Below, in pieces: positions 35,711-46,929 of a stretch of DNA of 64,000 nucleotides. Each line of letters opens with the position of its first letter. Position 1 is the stretch's first letter. A model generated the notes under the pieces. It ran no database searches. It saw only the letters and a program-made list of their open reading frames with translations, and was not told the origin of the DNA. Origin of the DNA: Epiperipatus broadwayi (taxonomy: Eukaryota; Onychophora; Udeonychophora; Euonychophora; Peripatidae); contig JAQFVV010012395.1 of the NCBI GenBank assembly GCA_028023455.1, forward strand, positions 6,328,001-6,392,000, read 5' to 3'. Made by a program: the position numbers and the translations under genes.

Positions 35711-36462
35711 GTATTTTTATATTGGACTATTTCCATCATCAAATATGTGTGTTGAATGTCTTTAGAAAAGTTTAATTTTAGTTAAATATTCCAAATGCAT
35801 TCAACTGTTAGTAATATCACAGCAAACATGTTAGTATATGCACCAACTGTTAGTAATATCACAGCAAACAAATGTTAGTAATATCACAGCAAACAGGTTA
35901 GTATATGCACTAACTGTTAGTAATATCACAGCAAACAGATTAGTATATGCACAACGTTTCGAGAGGTATTTTTCTCCCATGCTAGTATTGTCACTGGTCA
36001 GGCCAGCAACACCTGAAGAAGAGGGGAGAAAAATACCTCTCGAAATGTTGCTGTGATATTACTAACATTTGTTTGCTGTGATATTACTAACAGTTGGTGC
36101 ATATACTAACCTGTTAGCTGGGATATTACTAACAGTTGAATGCATTTGGAATATTTAACTAAAATTAAACTTTTCTAAAGACATTCAACACACATATTAG
36201 ACCATCAAACATCACATGATCACCATCTCTATACTAGCACATAATTTATTGTAAACAAAGGCAAAACTCCCCACTGATGATGGCCACAAGCCAGAAATTA
36301 GTCTGGGGATATTGGATGAGTAGGCACTAGATAGGGATTTTATGCACAAGCCTTCTGGCATCCATTGATTACTCTGTTTGGCACAGGATGGCACTACTGT
36401 ATGGGGAGTTTTGCCTTTGTTCACACATATTAGATGATGGAAATAGTCCAATATAAAAATAC
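35711..36462. repeat. Family F palindrome interrupted by family B
   Basis: The left end GTATTTTTATATTGGACTAT and right end ATAGTCCAATATAAAAATAC are exact complements. The arms continue inward with TTAGTTAAATATTCCAAATG and complement to CGAGAGGTATTTTTCTCCC/GGGGAGAAAAATACCTCTCG. The loop is CATGCTAGTATTGTCACTGG to ACCTGAAGAAGA. In the left arm AACTGTTAGTAATATCACAG is repeated several times (35807-35935). Family B sits at 36202-36421 in the right arm. Confidence 0.8.
36202..36421. mobile_element. Family B insertion nested in a family F repeat
   Basis: A 220-bp insert flanked by 13-bp direct repeats CACACATATTAGA (36189-36201 and 36422-36434). It starts CCATCAAACATCACATGATC and ends GGGGAGTTTTGCCTTTGTTC. 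AAAGGCAAAACTCCCCA near the left pairs with TGGGGAGTTTTGCCTTT at the right, making a stem-loop. Removing it restores the palindromic family F copy at 35711-36462. Confidence 0.82.
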
Positions 36463-38109
36463 AATTCCTATAATCAGTTTCTAACTAATTGATTTTCTAA
36501 TAGTAGCTCTAGATTTTTACTGTTTTTCTATTGTGGTATTTTTAGAGCATCTTAAAAACAAATAGCATGCACCAATACTGGATGAAATCAGAGAAGCCAG
36601 TAATAGTTGAGTCCATTGCTACTTAGCATTTGTTGATTTATTCAATGCATGTGTTTTATTTTGAATATTAAATCTCACTTTGTCTGAATGATTATGCTAA
36701 AGCTTAGTATTATGCTGTTATCATTTGCGACTGTTAATCATTATTAGGCATTGTGGAAAGATTTACTAATTTAAATGATGTTGTCATTTTGCACCTTTGG
36801 AAGCTGTTAATGCCCTATGTAATTGGATATGCTCCCATACGTGTAATATTTTTGAACTTCGGGCTATTGCTAGTTTAACATCGTTTAAATGGATTAATGG
36901 AGCCAAACTATATAATAATAATTAATATATCAAATACAATCTGATTGAAAGCAGTTAAAGTTTTAAATTTTGCAATTATTTTAATATATATATTGATGAC
37001 ATATTGTTTTACGTTTTGTTTTATAAATATTGAAATGCCAAATTTTTTGCATTCACACATTTGACACTTCTTTAAAGATTATTACTAATAATGTATTAGG
37101 TTTAAAATTATCGTACCATTTTTAGCTCAGACGTAAATTCTTAACTTAATTAAAAATTGATCTATTTATTCTTAGTAAACGTAACCACGTGGTATTCTAT
37201 TCTTTTTTTTTCATGCGCAGTATTTTAAATGCATCCAGTAATTCAATTTCAGCACACATCATCATCTTACAGTCATAAATAAAGATATGTGTTTAAGGTA
37301 TATATAATGGAATTGAAATATTGTATATAACTATGTTGTATATAATTTTCTTATATTTCAATAAATATTTTCTATTTTTAAAACAAAAAGAATGTGCCTT
37401 TCTTCGATAAGATGAATATACTATATTAGCATACACGTTATGTTTTAAATGATCTCGTCTGTAAAAACTCCACTAATTTCTTGTAAGCTTTTGTTTGTCA
37501 CAAATTTAATGTTTTGAAAATAAAATTCTGATTTTCTTAAAAAACAGTTAATTCTATCATTAAATATGTTGGAAACAGATTATCTGAGTCTTTATAGAAC
37601 TGTTTATACTTCTTTTATACGGAATGTAATAGATGTAATAAGGATGTGATGTGATGTGATGTACTGTAGCTTCTTATTGAACGAAGTCAAGAATCTCTCA
37701 GCAATTGTGCCCAGAGAAACCTGTTAGCTATAGAGACGCTTGTTATTTCTATAAATTAAATACGGCTTAGCGCTTTCGAGAACTTATGGCGTTCTCATAT
37801 TCATACCAACATCATTTCAGTAATCTTTTTTGTTACATAATTAATTTTAATCTTTTGTGTTCGTTAGCTGATCATAATAGCATGTTGCTATGTTGATTAG
37901 ACCCAACAGTATACCTTAATATACTCAGTCAGATATTTATATAATTAATAAAAATTATTAATGTTTAATTCCATACATAGTGTTAAAAAAAAAGACCCAA
38001 GACATGTTTTGCAGAAGATGAATTGCTAGTAAAGTGCTTTAAGTTCATTTTTTTATTTTTTCAGGCTGTATTTAATTAGGATTAGTTATATTTACGTATT
38101 AAATTAAGA
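36463..38109. other. Unassigned AT-rich sequence
   Basis: Only the 37643-37721 block was recognised. Confidence 0.5.
37643..37721. repeat. Block shared with the 16.6-kb family B copy
   Basis: GATGTGATGTGATGTACTGT followed by AGCTTCTTATTGAACGAAGT and CTCTCAGCAATTGTGCCCAG is ~85% like 16665-16740 by eye. It shows that the GATGT-repeat block is a mobile module of its own. Confidence 0.55.
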
Positions 38110-40615
38110 CTTAAACTAGTTATCCATGGGCCACATATAACCCATAAAGCAATTTCTCACAGCCCATGACACATCAAGAAAGAATAGAAAAGAATGGTTG
38201 CTTTTTATAATAAAACAAAATTATGATTTACAGATTTGATTTATTCAGTTTCATGCATTTATAGTTACAATACACTGCATAATATAATTGCAATAATAAA
38301 AATTGCAATTGCAATTTCAATGCTACAGTTGATCCTAATAAATCATAAATTATATTTATGCTTTCATTCGTAATTTATTGAATGCTGAAAAAATTGAGTT
38401 TGTTAATTTAATGCTGTTCACATCACCATAGTAATGCCAGCATATGCATCCGTGTGAATCATAGTGGTGAAAGTTTATAATTGACTGCTACAGTCAGTGT
38501 CTGAAGCTTGCATCTGTGCACTGAATATGATGCATAGATATGAGCAATGTAATCTAGCTATCAGGGAATCCCTCTTTTTATTATTTTTTTAATTGGCAAT
38601 AGGGCTATCACTGGGCTTTAGTTTTGTGCGTTTGTATTTAACAAATTTAATTTTAATAATATAAATAATTACATTTTTATTAAAATTGTTAATAGTAAGA
38701 CACCAAACAAAATGCTCTGGTGAGGGAAGAAAATTGCAAAAAGATTAGAAAACAAATTACTTTTGCATTAATATAAAAGACAAAACAGGCATTATTTGTG
38801 ACAATTAGTGTTGCCAAGAAGTATAATAAAAAATCACATAAAACAATATTCCCACCGGAAGTGTGAGCTGAGAAGAAAAATTAAAAAATTGAATTCTCTT
38901 CCAAGTCAATAACAAGCATTTTCAAAAATTATGAAAAACAATAACTCAGTAGTCAAAACCAATTATGAAATCAACTATTTATTGGCAAAACATTTCCAAT
39001 TTTTAATGACAGTTTACTGTGATTAAAAATAACTAAAATGGTAAATAGATTGCATGTCCAGTTGCAGGAAATGCGCAGCACTTTTCAATTGCATTGACAT
39101 TGGTATTCATATTCAAAAAGCAAGAGTGATTTGAGCCACATTTATGCTGTTTGAAGAATTTTGGAAAAATACCAAGTTACAAGCTCATAGCTGTGACCAC
39201 TGATGGTGCTCTAGCAATAATAGGCAAAAATGAAGATTTTTAACAAGACTTTTAACAAAGTTTTAGAAAATATATCCAGTCATTCCAAAACTATAAACTT
39301 TCCACTGTGTTATTCATCAGCATTCCCTATATCATAATGTATTGGAAATAAGTGATATACTTGAGTTTGTGGGGAATATTCTGAATTTCATTTGATTTGC
39401 AGGCGTCAATTGCCACTAGTTTGCACAGTTTCTTAAACATTTAGAAAGTAAATTTATATGTAGAGACTCAAGAGTTATTGGGTTATAAGATATTAAAAAA
39501 CTTTTTTTTTTTCATTTTTTAGAGGTAATAAAATGTGTTCTAGAAATGAAAAAATATGTTTCATTTCTTACTTATCAGTCATGGATCCACAATCTAGCAT
39601 TGTTAATTGATATTACAAGATGTTTGTAAGATTTAAATGTTAACCTGAAGGGGAAAATCACTTATTAATACACATGTGATACACTGGCAAGTTTTAAATA
39701 CATACTGGATGTTGTGTTTGGTTAGGCTTATAAGTTCATTTCCAAACCAACAGACACAAAAAGAATAACTACTCAGCAATTAATATGAATAATTTATTAG
39801 TGCTTAAAATATACACATGTTAGTTAAACAAACGAATAAATACAGTTGATACTATTAAATGTTGAGATAGTCGAGCCGAGTACAGAACTCACTTCTAGCT
39901 AAATGATTGACCTGCCTCATGGTCTCTGGTAAGACTCTTCCAGCTGTGTATTTAGCTTGCCTCGAGTCAGCTCTAATTTGGACGTAGTAGTTTCCAGTCC
40001 GTAGGTGGACTTGCCTCACTGCATGGATGTCATGATAATGACTAGAGAAATACCTTTGCTGATGACAGAGGGTTTAATGAAGAGCATGTTCTGTCATTCA
40101 GGTTAACAGACGTAATTGCTCTTTTTGCCTTGCCTCCAAAAGGCTGACTATTTAATGGCAGATCCCCTACCTTACTGAAAACATGCGGATTTGGTGCGCA
40201 AACCCCAGTGAAGGATTTAATCCCTTTGGATAGCAATTGGGTGCTAGCCAATCAGGTAAGGAATCTGGAATAGTCCACTTCTAAAGGCAAGGTCAGATAT
40301 GACACTGGACTTGTTTGAAAATCATTTAAAAAGAATATTCTAAACTACTTAGTATGTTTTCACAGTTGAACACTGAGAATCAAAGTTTTAACTTTTTCTC
40401 AGAATTTTCCCAAACTAGAAAAGATTTAAGAAAACTTGATAGACGATTTAAAGGTTTAAGGAGCAAGAAGTTTTTTTTTTCAATTTTTATTTATCTTTTT
40501 TTTCTTTAAGTTTGAAAAAGCTCATATTTGTATGCAAATAGAACTTATTGATTTCTAAAATGATTTTCGAAGAGAAATTCTGAGAAGTCAGTGTACCAAG
40601 GATATTTATTTATCT
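38110..40615 (+). pseudogene. Decayed hAT transposase relic, split by an insertion
   Basis: Many stops and shifts, but hAT blocks remain in order on the + strand: KLIAVTTDGALAIIGKNEDF (about 39179-39238), FHCVIHQHSLY (about 39299-39331), WIHNLALLIDITR (about 39580-39618), DTLASFK (about 39680-39700). After an interruption come RRFKGLRSKKF (about 40445-40475), KAHICMQIELIDF (about 40517-40555) and ILRSQCTKDIYL (about 40577-40612). The upstream CCATGGGCCACATATAACCC (about 38127-38146) resembles a hAT subterminal region, so the element may start near 38110. This is a different, older family from the 43.7-kb element. Boundaries are approximate and no target duplication was found. Confidence 0.7.
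39717..40305. mobile_element. Unidentified ~590-bp insertion inside the hAT relic
   Basis: The segment interrupts the hAT homology between DTLASFK and RRFKG. It is visibly less AT-rich than its surroundings from about 39865 to 40290 (blocks such as CTTGCCTCGAGTCAGCTCTA and GCCTTGCCTCCAAAAGGCTG). A 69-codon minus-strand frame (40042-40251) has no match I recognise, and no clear terminal repeats were seen. It could be a solo LTR, a fragment of a retroelement or a processed insert. The ends are estimated from where hAT homology stops and resumes. Confidence 0.45.
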
Positions 40616-42175
40616 ATTCATAAGTATAGAGGATTTGATCTCAGATTTTCAAGGTCCCTTCAACTATCCACACTATCTCATACAACTGATACAACACATG
40701 ACCACACAATGTAGAAAAGATAAATAATCACCAATATACATATTTCATGCTAAACCAGCACTCATCAGTTGGTCCAGATTATCATCTCCCACACATATAT
40801 ATAATCAGTGCTCAGTTTATATTAAGATAGCAAATCTTCATACTTTAATGGACAGACTTCAATCCACTCCAACCTCCAACTTTTCAGCCATCCATACCAT
40901 TGAAAATCTGATGATGAAAACTCAAATCCCATGCTGATGCTAATATTATTGCCATGCCCATGTTGACCTGAAGTCACTCTGACCCCTCATGTATAGGACC
41001 GTATCCATTTAAATACATATAAGAGGGATGGACAGGATACAAGCTTGATATGTAAATATTTGAAAACCAGGCACTCTTCACAAACCTGGGAGCTTAATTG
41101 TAAGTATAGGGGATTTGAACTCAGATTTTCAAGCACCCTTCAACTATCCACACTATCTCATACAACTGATACACATGACCACACACATGTAGAAAAGATA
41201 AATAATCACCAATATACATATTTCATGCTAAACCAGCACTCATCAGTTGGTCCAGATTATCATCTCCCACACATATATATATAATCAGTGCTCAGTTTAT
41301 ATTAAGATAGCAAATCTTCATACTTTAATGGATAGACTTCAATCCACTCCAACCTCTAACTTTTCAGCCATCCATACCATTGAAAATCTGATGATGAAAA
41401 CTCAAATTCCATGCTGATGCTAATATTAATATAAACTATCTTACTATAACTGAGCACTGATTATATAATTATGTGTGGGAGATGATAATCTGGACCAACT
41501 GATGAGTGCTGGTTTAGCATAAAATACGTATATTGGTGATTATTTATCTTTTCTACATTGTGTGGTCATGTGTATCAGTTGTATGAGATAGTGTGGATAG
41601 TTGAAGGGTGCTTGAAAATCTGAGTTTAAATCCTCTATACTTACAATTAAGCTCCCAGGTTTGTGAAGAGTGCCTGGTTTTCAAATATTTACATATCAAG
41701 CTTGTATCCTGTCCATCCCTCTTATATGTATTTAAATGGATACGGTCCTATACATGAGGGGTCAGGGTGACTTCAGGTCAACATGGGCATGGCAATAATA
41801 TTAGCATCAGCATGGGATTTGAGTTTTCATCATCAGATTTTCAATGGTATGGATGGCTGAAAAGTTGGAGGTTGGAGTTTGAAGTCTGTCCATTAAAGTA
41901 TGAAGATTTGCTATCTTAATATAAACTGAGCACTGATTATATATATGTGTGGGAGATGATAATCTGGACCAACTCATGAGTGCTGGTTTAGCATGAAATA
42001 CGTGTATTGGTGATTATTTATCTTTTCTACATGTGTGTGGTCATGTGTATCAGTTGTATGAGATAGTGTTGATAGTTGAAGGGTGCTTGAAAATCTGTGT
42101 TCAAATCCTCTATACTTACAATTAAGCTCCCAGGTTTGTGAAGAGTGCCTGGTTTTCAAATATTTATTTATTCAT
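40616..42175. repeat. ~1.5-kb palindrome built of four family A units
   Basis: Two + units with a ~100-bp spacer (40621-41300) face two inverted units with the same spacer (about 41450-42172). Each unit has GAACTCAGATTTTCAAGCAC, ACCAGCACTCATCAGTTGGT, and the spacer CCTCATGTATAGGACCGTAT. Arms differ at only a few sites. The ~150-bp centre holds TTTATATTAAGATAGCAAAT and its partial complement. Coding frames inside are read-through of the repeat. Confidence 0.88.
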
Positions 42176-42639
42176 AACTAAAAACGTTTGTAGCAAATAT
42201 TCTTTCTACATATCAAAAGTAACAAATAACCCACTTATCAAAACTAATTGACATCAATCGTCTGCGTCATGTATGCTATCAATCTTTGTTTCCAAATTTT
42301 TGGCCAATTCGCTGTTATGAAAAAAATAAAATACTACAGTTAAATTACTTAAAATTATTATATTATTTTATAAATTATGTTATGGATTTAATAAATAAGA
42401 AATATAATAAAAATATTATTTATTTTTCAATTACCATAATTATATTGTTTTATAAATTCAATTTTTATTATTAATTTTGTAGTTTATTTGTATTCATTTT
42501 TTCATTTATCTTAAATTTTAATTAATGCAGTTTAGTTTTAACAAATTGCGGTCCACTTGGGATTCATTTTTATGAAAAATGGCAGCTGAACCAATTGTGT
42601 TTGACATTCTTATATTACACAATCATACCAACAAATAGT

Positions 42640-43180
42640 TTCTAATATTAAACATCCTCCATATTTCCCCCATTCTTTTTAAATTCATATAAATAAAGAT
42701 ACAATAAAAGACAAATGACCCCAAGATGCATTTCATGCTGAACCAGCACTCATCAGTTGGCCCAGGTCACTATCTCTCATATATATCTCTATTATATGAA
42801 GAATATTTATCTATAGTAAATTGTTACATTTTTATTTACCATTGTCAAACTCACTCCACTCACAACTTTGACACTATTCATCTCAGATAAATATAATAAT
42901 GATTATTACTAATCATTTTCTAAACTAAAGATTATTTCTAGCACAGATATAAACTTTAAATCTCAGTTAAAGATTAATGTATCTGATTTTTTTAATTTTA
43001 AATGTACACACACATGGAGTCATTCACATTTCTCTTTCCCATGTGTAATATCTTTATAGACATATTAAACAACATCCATACTTCCCCATTCTTTTTAAAT
43101 TCATATAAATGAAGATAGAATAAAAGACAAATGACCCCCAAGATGCATTTCGTGCTGAACCAGCACTCATCAGTGGCACA
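42640..43180 (+). repeat. Short direct repeat pair ending in the family A motif
   Basis: Copy 1 (42645-42770) and copy 2 (43060-43175) share TTTTTAAATTCATATAAATR and AAAAGACAAATGACCCC, then TGCTGAACCAGCACTCATCA. The second copy abuts the gypsy fragment. Confidence 0.65.
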
Positions 43181-43218
43181 TGTGGGAAAGAGAAAGGGGA
43201 ATAACTCTATGCTATACA

Positions 43219-43506
43219 TTTAAACCACAGGAAAAAGTATGGGTAAAAAATAATATAAACAAGTTTGGGTTGTAGATGGAAGTTTTTCGTCATCTATCAA
43301 AACAAGTAGTTACAGTTCGAATGAAAAATGGGGAAATATTTCGCAACCATGTAAACCAGCTACGTAAAGATGAAAGAGAGGAGATAATACTTGACTTATT
43401 CAATGCAACGGACACTGGCGACCAGTTATTAAGAGAGAACATACCAAGTGAGGTGGAATGTAAACCACAACAGCATCTTAAAAGAAAAAAACCCCATGTA
43501 TCTTAA
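43219..43506 (+). pseudogene. Ty3/gypsy pol fragment: integrase C-terminal tail
   Basis: In one frame with one TAG (43273-43275), the sequence reads FKPQEKVWVKNNINKFGL, stop, then VVTVRMKNGEIFRNHVNQLR, ending KRKKPHVS. The VWV block followed ~25 residues later by V-x2-R-x-G-x5-RHVNQLR is the GPY/F-like module at the end of Ty3/gypsy integrases. Forty-five bases after the stop, a G/A run (TTGGGGGAAAT, 43550-43560) could be the polypurine tract. No other pol domain is present, so only the 3' end of the element survives here. Confidence 0.6.
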
Positions 43507-43548
43507 TGACTACATACTGAGTTCAGAGATTAAAACCTGATCTCTGAA

Positions 43549-43560
43549 CTTGGGGGAAAT
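43549..43560 (+). other. Possible polypurine tract of the gypsy fragment
   Basis: A G/A run after the integrase frame is where second-strand priming occurs in Ty3/gypsy elements. Directly before it (43519-43549) is an imperfect inverted repeat TTCAGAGAT/ATCTCTGAA. If correct, the 3' LTR would begin near TGATAGG (43563) and be split by the hAT insertion at 43746. Confidence 0.35.
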
Positions 43561-44149
43561 AATGATAGGTATGTGTATGCTTAAATGCGCATACATATAT
43601 AGGTATAAACTTAATCAGAAAAATAATAAGTTCAAATAAATTAAAGAATTTTAAAAGACTGATTCTTTTAAAATAGTAAGTAAAAGATTTATAACTTTTA
43701 AGATTAGAAAAAGATTATTTTCTAAAAAGTAATAACAGTCTAATTCAGAGTTCCCCAACCCTATGCCCATGGGCACCCGCAGACCATTTTACGTACCCCC
43801 GCCGCTATCCGAACACGATAAAAAATTATTTATCTGATACAAATAAATTTAATTTTTAAAATTTCTTATAAATTATTATATTGTAATCAAATTGTAGAGC
43901 ATACTATACTTTTACAGCTTAAAAGAGTCTATCTCTTGGTCCGCCAAGTGCAGTCTTTGTGCACTGCACTAGCACAGAATAAGTAAAGTTAACACAGACA
44001 CCGATCTCTCTGCATCGTGCATGTTTATAAATTGTATCTACACATACAAGTTCGCCATTTTGAGAAATACTAAGTCTGAGTCAGATTCAGAACAAATTGA
44101 ATTACTCTTTATTTTTCAAAGATCAAATTTCAAAAATTCTAACCCCAAA

Positions 44150-44483
44150 ATGAGTAAAAGACAAAGAACCTTTAATTTTAATACTGACTGCGAAGAATCA
44201 CATTGTTTTGTCAATATTAAAGATAAATGTGTTTGTTTGTTGTGCGACAGTAGTGTTGCAGTGGTGAAAAAACATAACATTGAACGTCACTTCCAGACAA
44301 CCCATTCCACTTTTAATACCAGCTATCCACTTAAATCTGAATTAAGAAAGAATAAAACATCTCATTGTCTGCCCAACAGTCAGTTTTCACTAGGCCTGTG
44401 GTAAAATCTAAAAATGCCACTATTGCTTCCTTGAAAATTTCTCACATGCTCGCAAATAAGAAAAAGCCTTTCCAGGATGGGAA
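44150..44483 (+). pseudogene. hAT transposase, N-terminal BED-type zinc finger part
   Basis: The likely start is ATG at 44150 (MSKRQRTFNF); the upstream in-frame extension to 44021 looks like leader. The domain contains CFVNIKDKCVCLLCDSSVAV and KKHNIERHFQTTHSTF, with C-x2-C and H-x-n-H spacing of a BED-like zinc finger that binds the transposon ends. It is followed by YPLKSELRKNK. After about 44360 the frame is lost, and the expected continuation (LSAQQSVFTRPVVKSKNAT) is found in another frame up to about 44480, where a second shift occurs. I recognise this as the N-terminus of general transcription factor II-I repeat domain-containing 2-like transposases common in animal genomes. Confidence 0.85.
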
Positions 44484-45414
44484 TTGTTAAAAGAAGCATT
44501 TCTGACTGGTGTCAATTGCTTATTTGAGGGATTTTCCAACAAACATAAGATTATGTCAGCAATACAAGACTTACAGTTATCTGATAACACCATCACAAGA
44601 AGAATACACAACATTTCAAAAGACTTGCAGACTCAATTAAAGAGTGATTTGGAGGTATGTGAATGGTTCTCCCTACAATTTGACAAGTCTACAGACATAA
44701 CAGACACAACACAGTTAGCAGTTATGGTGAGAATGATATTTAGTGAGTTTTGTGTAAAAGAAGAATTCCTAAAAATATTACCAATGAAAGGACTAACAAC
44801 AGGCGAGGATATTTACAACATATTCTTAACATATGCAAAATCGATAGATATGCCTTTGCACAAGCTGTCGGCAATAACCACTGATGGAGCACCAGCAATG
44901 GTTGGTAATGGCAATGGATTTATCACCCACTGCAAGAAAGACAAATCCTTTCCTAACTTTATGTCTTACCATTGCATTATCCACCAGGTAGTTTTGTGTG
45001 GTAGGATACTCCCCTTTGGACATGTCATGAAAGTAGTTACTATAATAGTGAACCTTATACGAGCAGCCCCTTTACAACACTGCCTTTTTAAAGACTTATT
45101 GGAAAATTCTGAAGAACTAGATTTTGTACTTCATAGTGAAGTACATTGACTTACTAAGGGTAAAACTCTTTCAAGATTTGTCAATTTAATTGAAGAAATA
45201 AAAAATTATCTCAATTCTAAAAATCAAAATTTTTTTGAATTAATGAACTCTTCCTTGCTTGTGGATTTGGGTTTCATCACAGATATAATGGAAAAATTGA
45301 ATCATTCAAACTTGCAGCAATAGGGGAAAAACTTATATATATCTACAATGATAGAATCTGTAAAGTCATTTAAAGCCAAAATGGTTTTGTGGATATCACT
45401 GCAAATGAAGAAAC
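44484..45414 (+). pseudogene. hAT transposase, catalytic core (RNase H-like)
   Basis: The open frame 44484-45149 carries LKEAFLTGVNCLFEG, then SLQFDKSTDITDTTQLAVMV (first catalytic D), KLSAITTDGAPAMVGNG (second D) and SYHCIIHQVVLCG (conserved C-x2-H of the hAT insertion domain). It stops at TGA (45147-45149) directly after LHSEVH, where the family has W (TGG to TGA). The same frame continues with LTKGKTLSRFVNLIEEI and VDLGFITDIMEKLNHSNLQ, then meets another stop near 45321. Both D residues are intact, but the coding sequence is interrupted. Confidence 0.88.
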
Positions 45415-45954
45415 TTGTACATTTTCCAAATATGGAAAGAAACGATAGGCGACGCTGAAATTGACTTTTCATCATTTGTTATCAGTCTTCAATTACTTCA
45501 AAACCAATTTGAAAAACAATTTCAACAGTTTAATATCATTGAGCCAATGGTCACATTTTTTGTCAATCCTTTTACTTGCCAAGTAAATGTAACTGGAATA
45601 GCTGCACAAATTGCAGAGCTTGTTCAAGTTAGGGCAGAAATTTTGGATCTTCAGAACGACATCGTCCTAAAATCCAATGTATCAGATGAAAACTGGAATA
45701 CAGTTGACAGAAATAAATTTCAATTCTTGAAAAGAGCATCATACAAAATAAAATCGTTTTTTGGTTCCACATACTTGTGTGAATCCTTGTTTTCAACCAT
45801 GAATATCATAAAATCAAAATACAGATCTCGACTGAGTGACAAACATGATTGCTTAGGAGCAGGAATATCATCATACTCCCCTAATTATGAAGCAATTGCC
45901 AATGAAGTGCAGTGCCGAAGATCGCATTGTCTTGTAATATTATATATAATTTAG
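45415..45954 (+). pseudogene. hAT transposase, C-terminal dimerisation region
   Basis: A 179-codon frame, shifted relative to the core. It contains FEKQFQQFNIIEPMVTFFVN, then FQFLKRASYKIKSFFGSTYL and CESLFSTMNIIKSKYRSRLS, the hAT C-terminal dimerisation motif, ending SSYSPNYEAIANEVQCRRSH. This is the normal C-terminus of the family. The gene ends ~190 bp before the right inverted repeat. In total the transposase has at least three frameshifts and two nonsense changes. Confidence 0.88.
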
Positions 45955-46151
45955 TAATTTACATAAAAATATAAACGTTAATTATATGTTAAAATTTTAT
46001 TTTTGAAATAAATATTTTTTTGTACACTATGTGTATTATTAACAATATCCAACTATAAATTTACATTGAAAAAATAAATGGTGCCTGCCACCTGGCTGGT
46101 ATTATAGAATATGCTCTTAAGTGCAAAAAGTTGGGGACCCCTGGTCTAATT

Positions 46152-46929
46152 AGTGAGGGTATAGTTAATGAAATAAAACAATTAAAGAAATTCATGTTTA
46201 AATTTCCTTCATAAGATAAATGATAAACTGAAATAACTCATTAATTAAAATCAGAGATAACGATATAAATTCTTGCATGGAGCATTGAAATGATGAATCA
46301 CCTGAGCGGATGGATGAGAGTGTCAACTTCAGGGATAAAAAACAATGAATGCCTCAGTACGAATTGGATCAAGAACACTTCAATTGATTCTTGGAGCTTC
46401 ACCTATGTTAAACTGACATATATATTAGAGCAGATCATCTCCCATGGCACAGTGACTTTAAGTGTGTAGAGTTGCCTCCGAACATGGGAACAGTCAGCTA
46501 GGACTCTTACAGGTTGTATTGATTTACATTATTATTTATGTATGCCTTCGGGTCTTATAATGTAAAATAATTGCATGTATGTAAATTATTCAAATGCTAT
46601 TAAGGATTGTTCATTAAATTATCTAAATATTAACTGTTTAGTAGTGATTTGTACTCGTGGACATAGCAATGGGCTATTTTCTTTAATCTAGCAAGCTATC
46701 TTACCTAAAAGTTTGAATATCCAGAGTATTTTCATCACTTCTAATAAATTAAAGTATTTATAAATTTACACTTCTTGTATAGTTTTAACTTAATAGATAA
46801 TTTGTTTTATGTCCTCCTTTGTTGTGAGTTTAAAGATTATTTGTTTTGAAACAAAGGGGAAATTAATTAAATAAATATATCAATTTGTGCATATTTCATT
46901 TCTCTCTTCTTTATTTCAATTGTACATGT
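46152..46929. other. Sequence right of the hAT insertion, possibly gypsy LTR remainder
   Basis: It is somewhat less AT-rich at 46270-46520 (GAGCGGATGGATGAGAGTGT, GCCTCCGAACATGGGAACAG). It could be the rest of the LTR that began near 43563, but no terminal CA could be fixed. Confidence 0.3.

Larger units (their letters stand above)
43746..46143 (+). mobile_element. Complete hAT DNA transposon (GTF2IRD2/ZBED5-like class)
   Basis: A 2398-bp element bounded by inverted ends CAGAGTTCCCCAACC and GTTGGGGACCCCTG and by a perfect 8-bp target duplication GTCTAATT (43738-43745 and 46144-46151). The subterminal sequence, CCCATGGGCACCCGC on the left, is like other hATs of this class. The single transposase gene is broken by frameshifts and stops (see next entries). 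It was therefore a full autonomous-type copy that has since died. It sits just downstream of a Ty3/gypsy integrase fragment, possibly inside that element's LTR. Confidence 0.92.

Noticed and set aside
35800-35940. Repeated AACTGTTAGTAATATCACAG blocks resembling a CRISPR array
   Set aside because: The units are adjacent partial duplications within a family F arm, with no regular spacers and in a eukaryotic context.
40042-40251. 69-codon minus-strand frame inside the unknown insert
   Set aside because: No homology recognised; kept only as part of the insert description.
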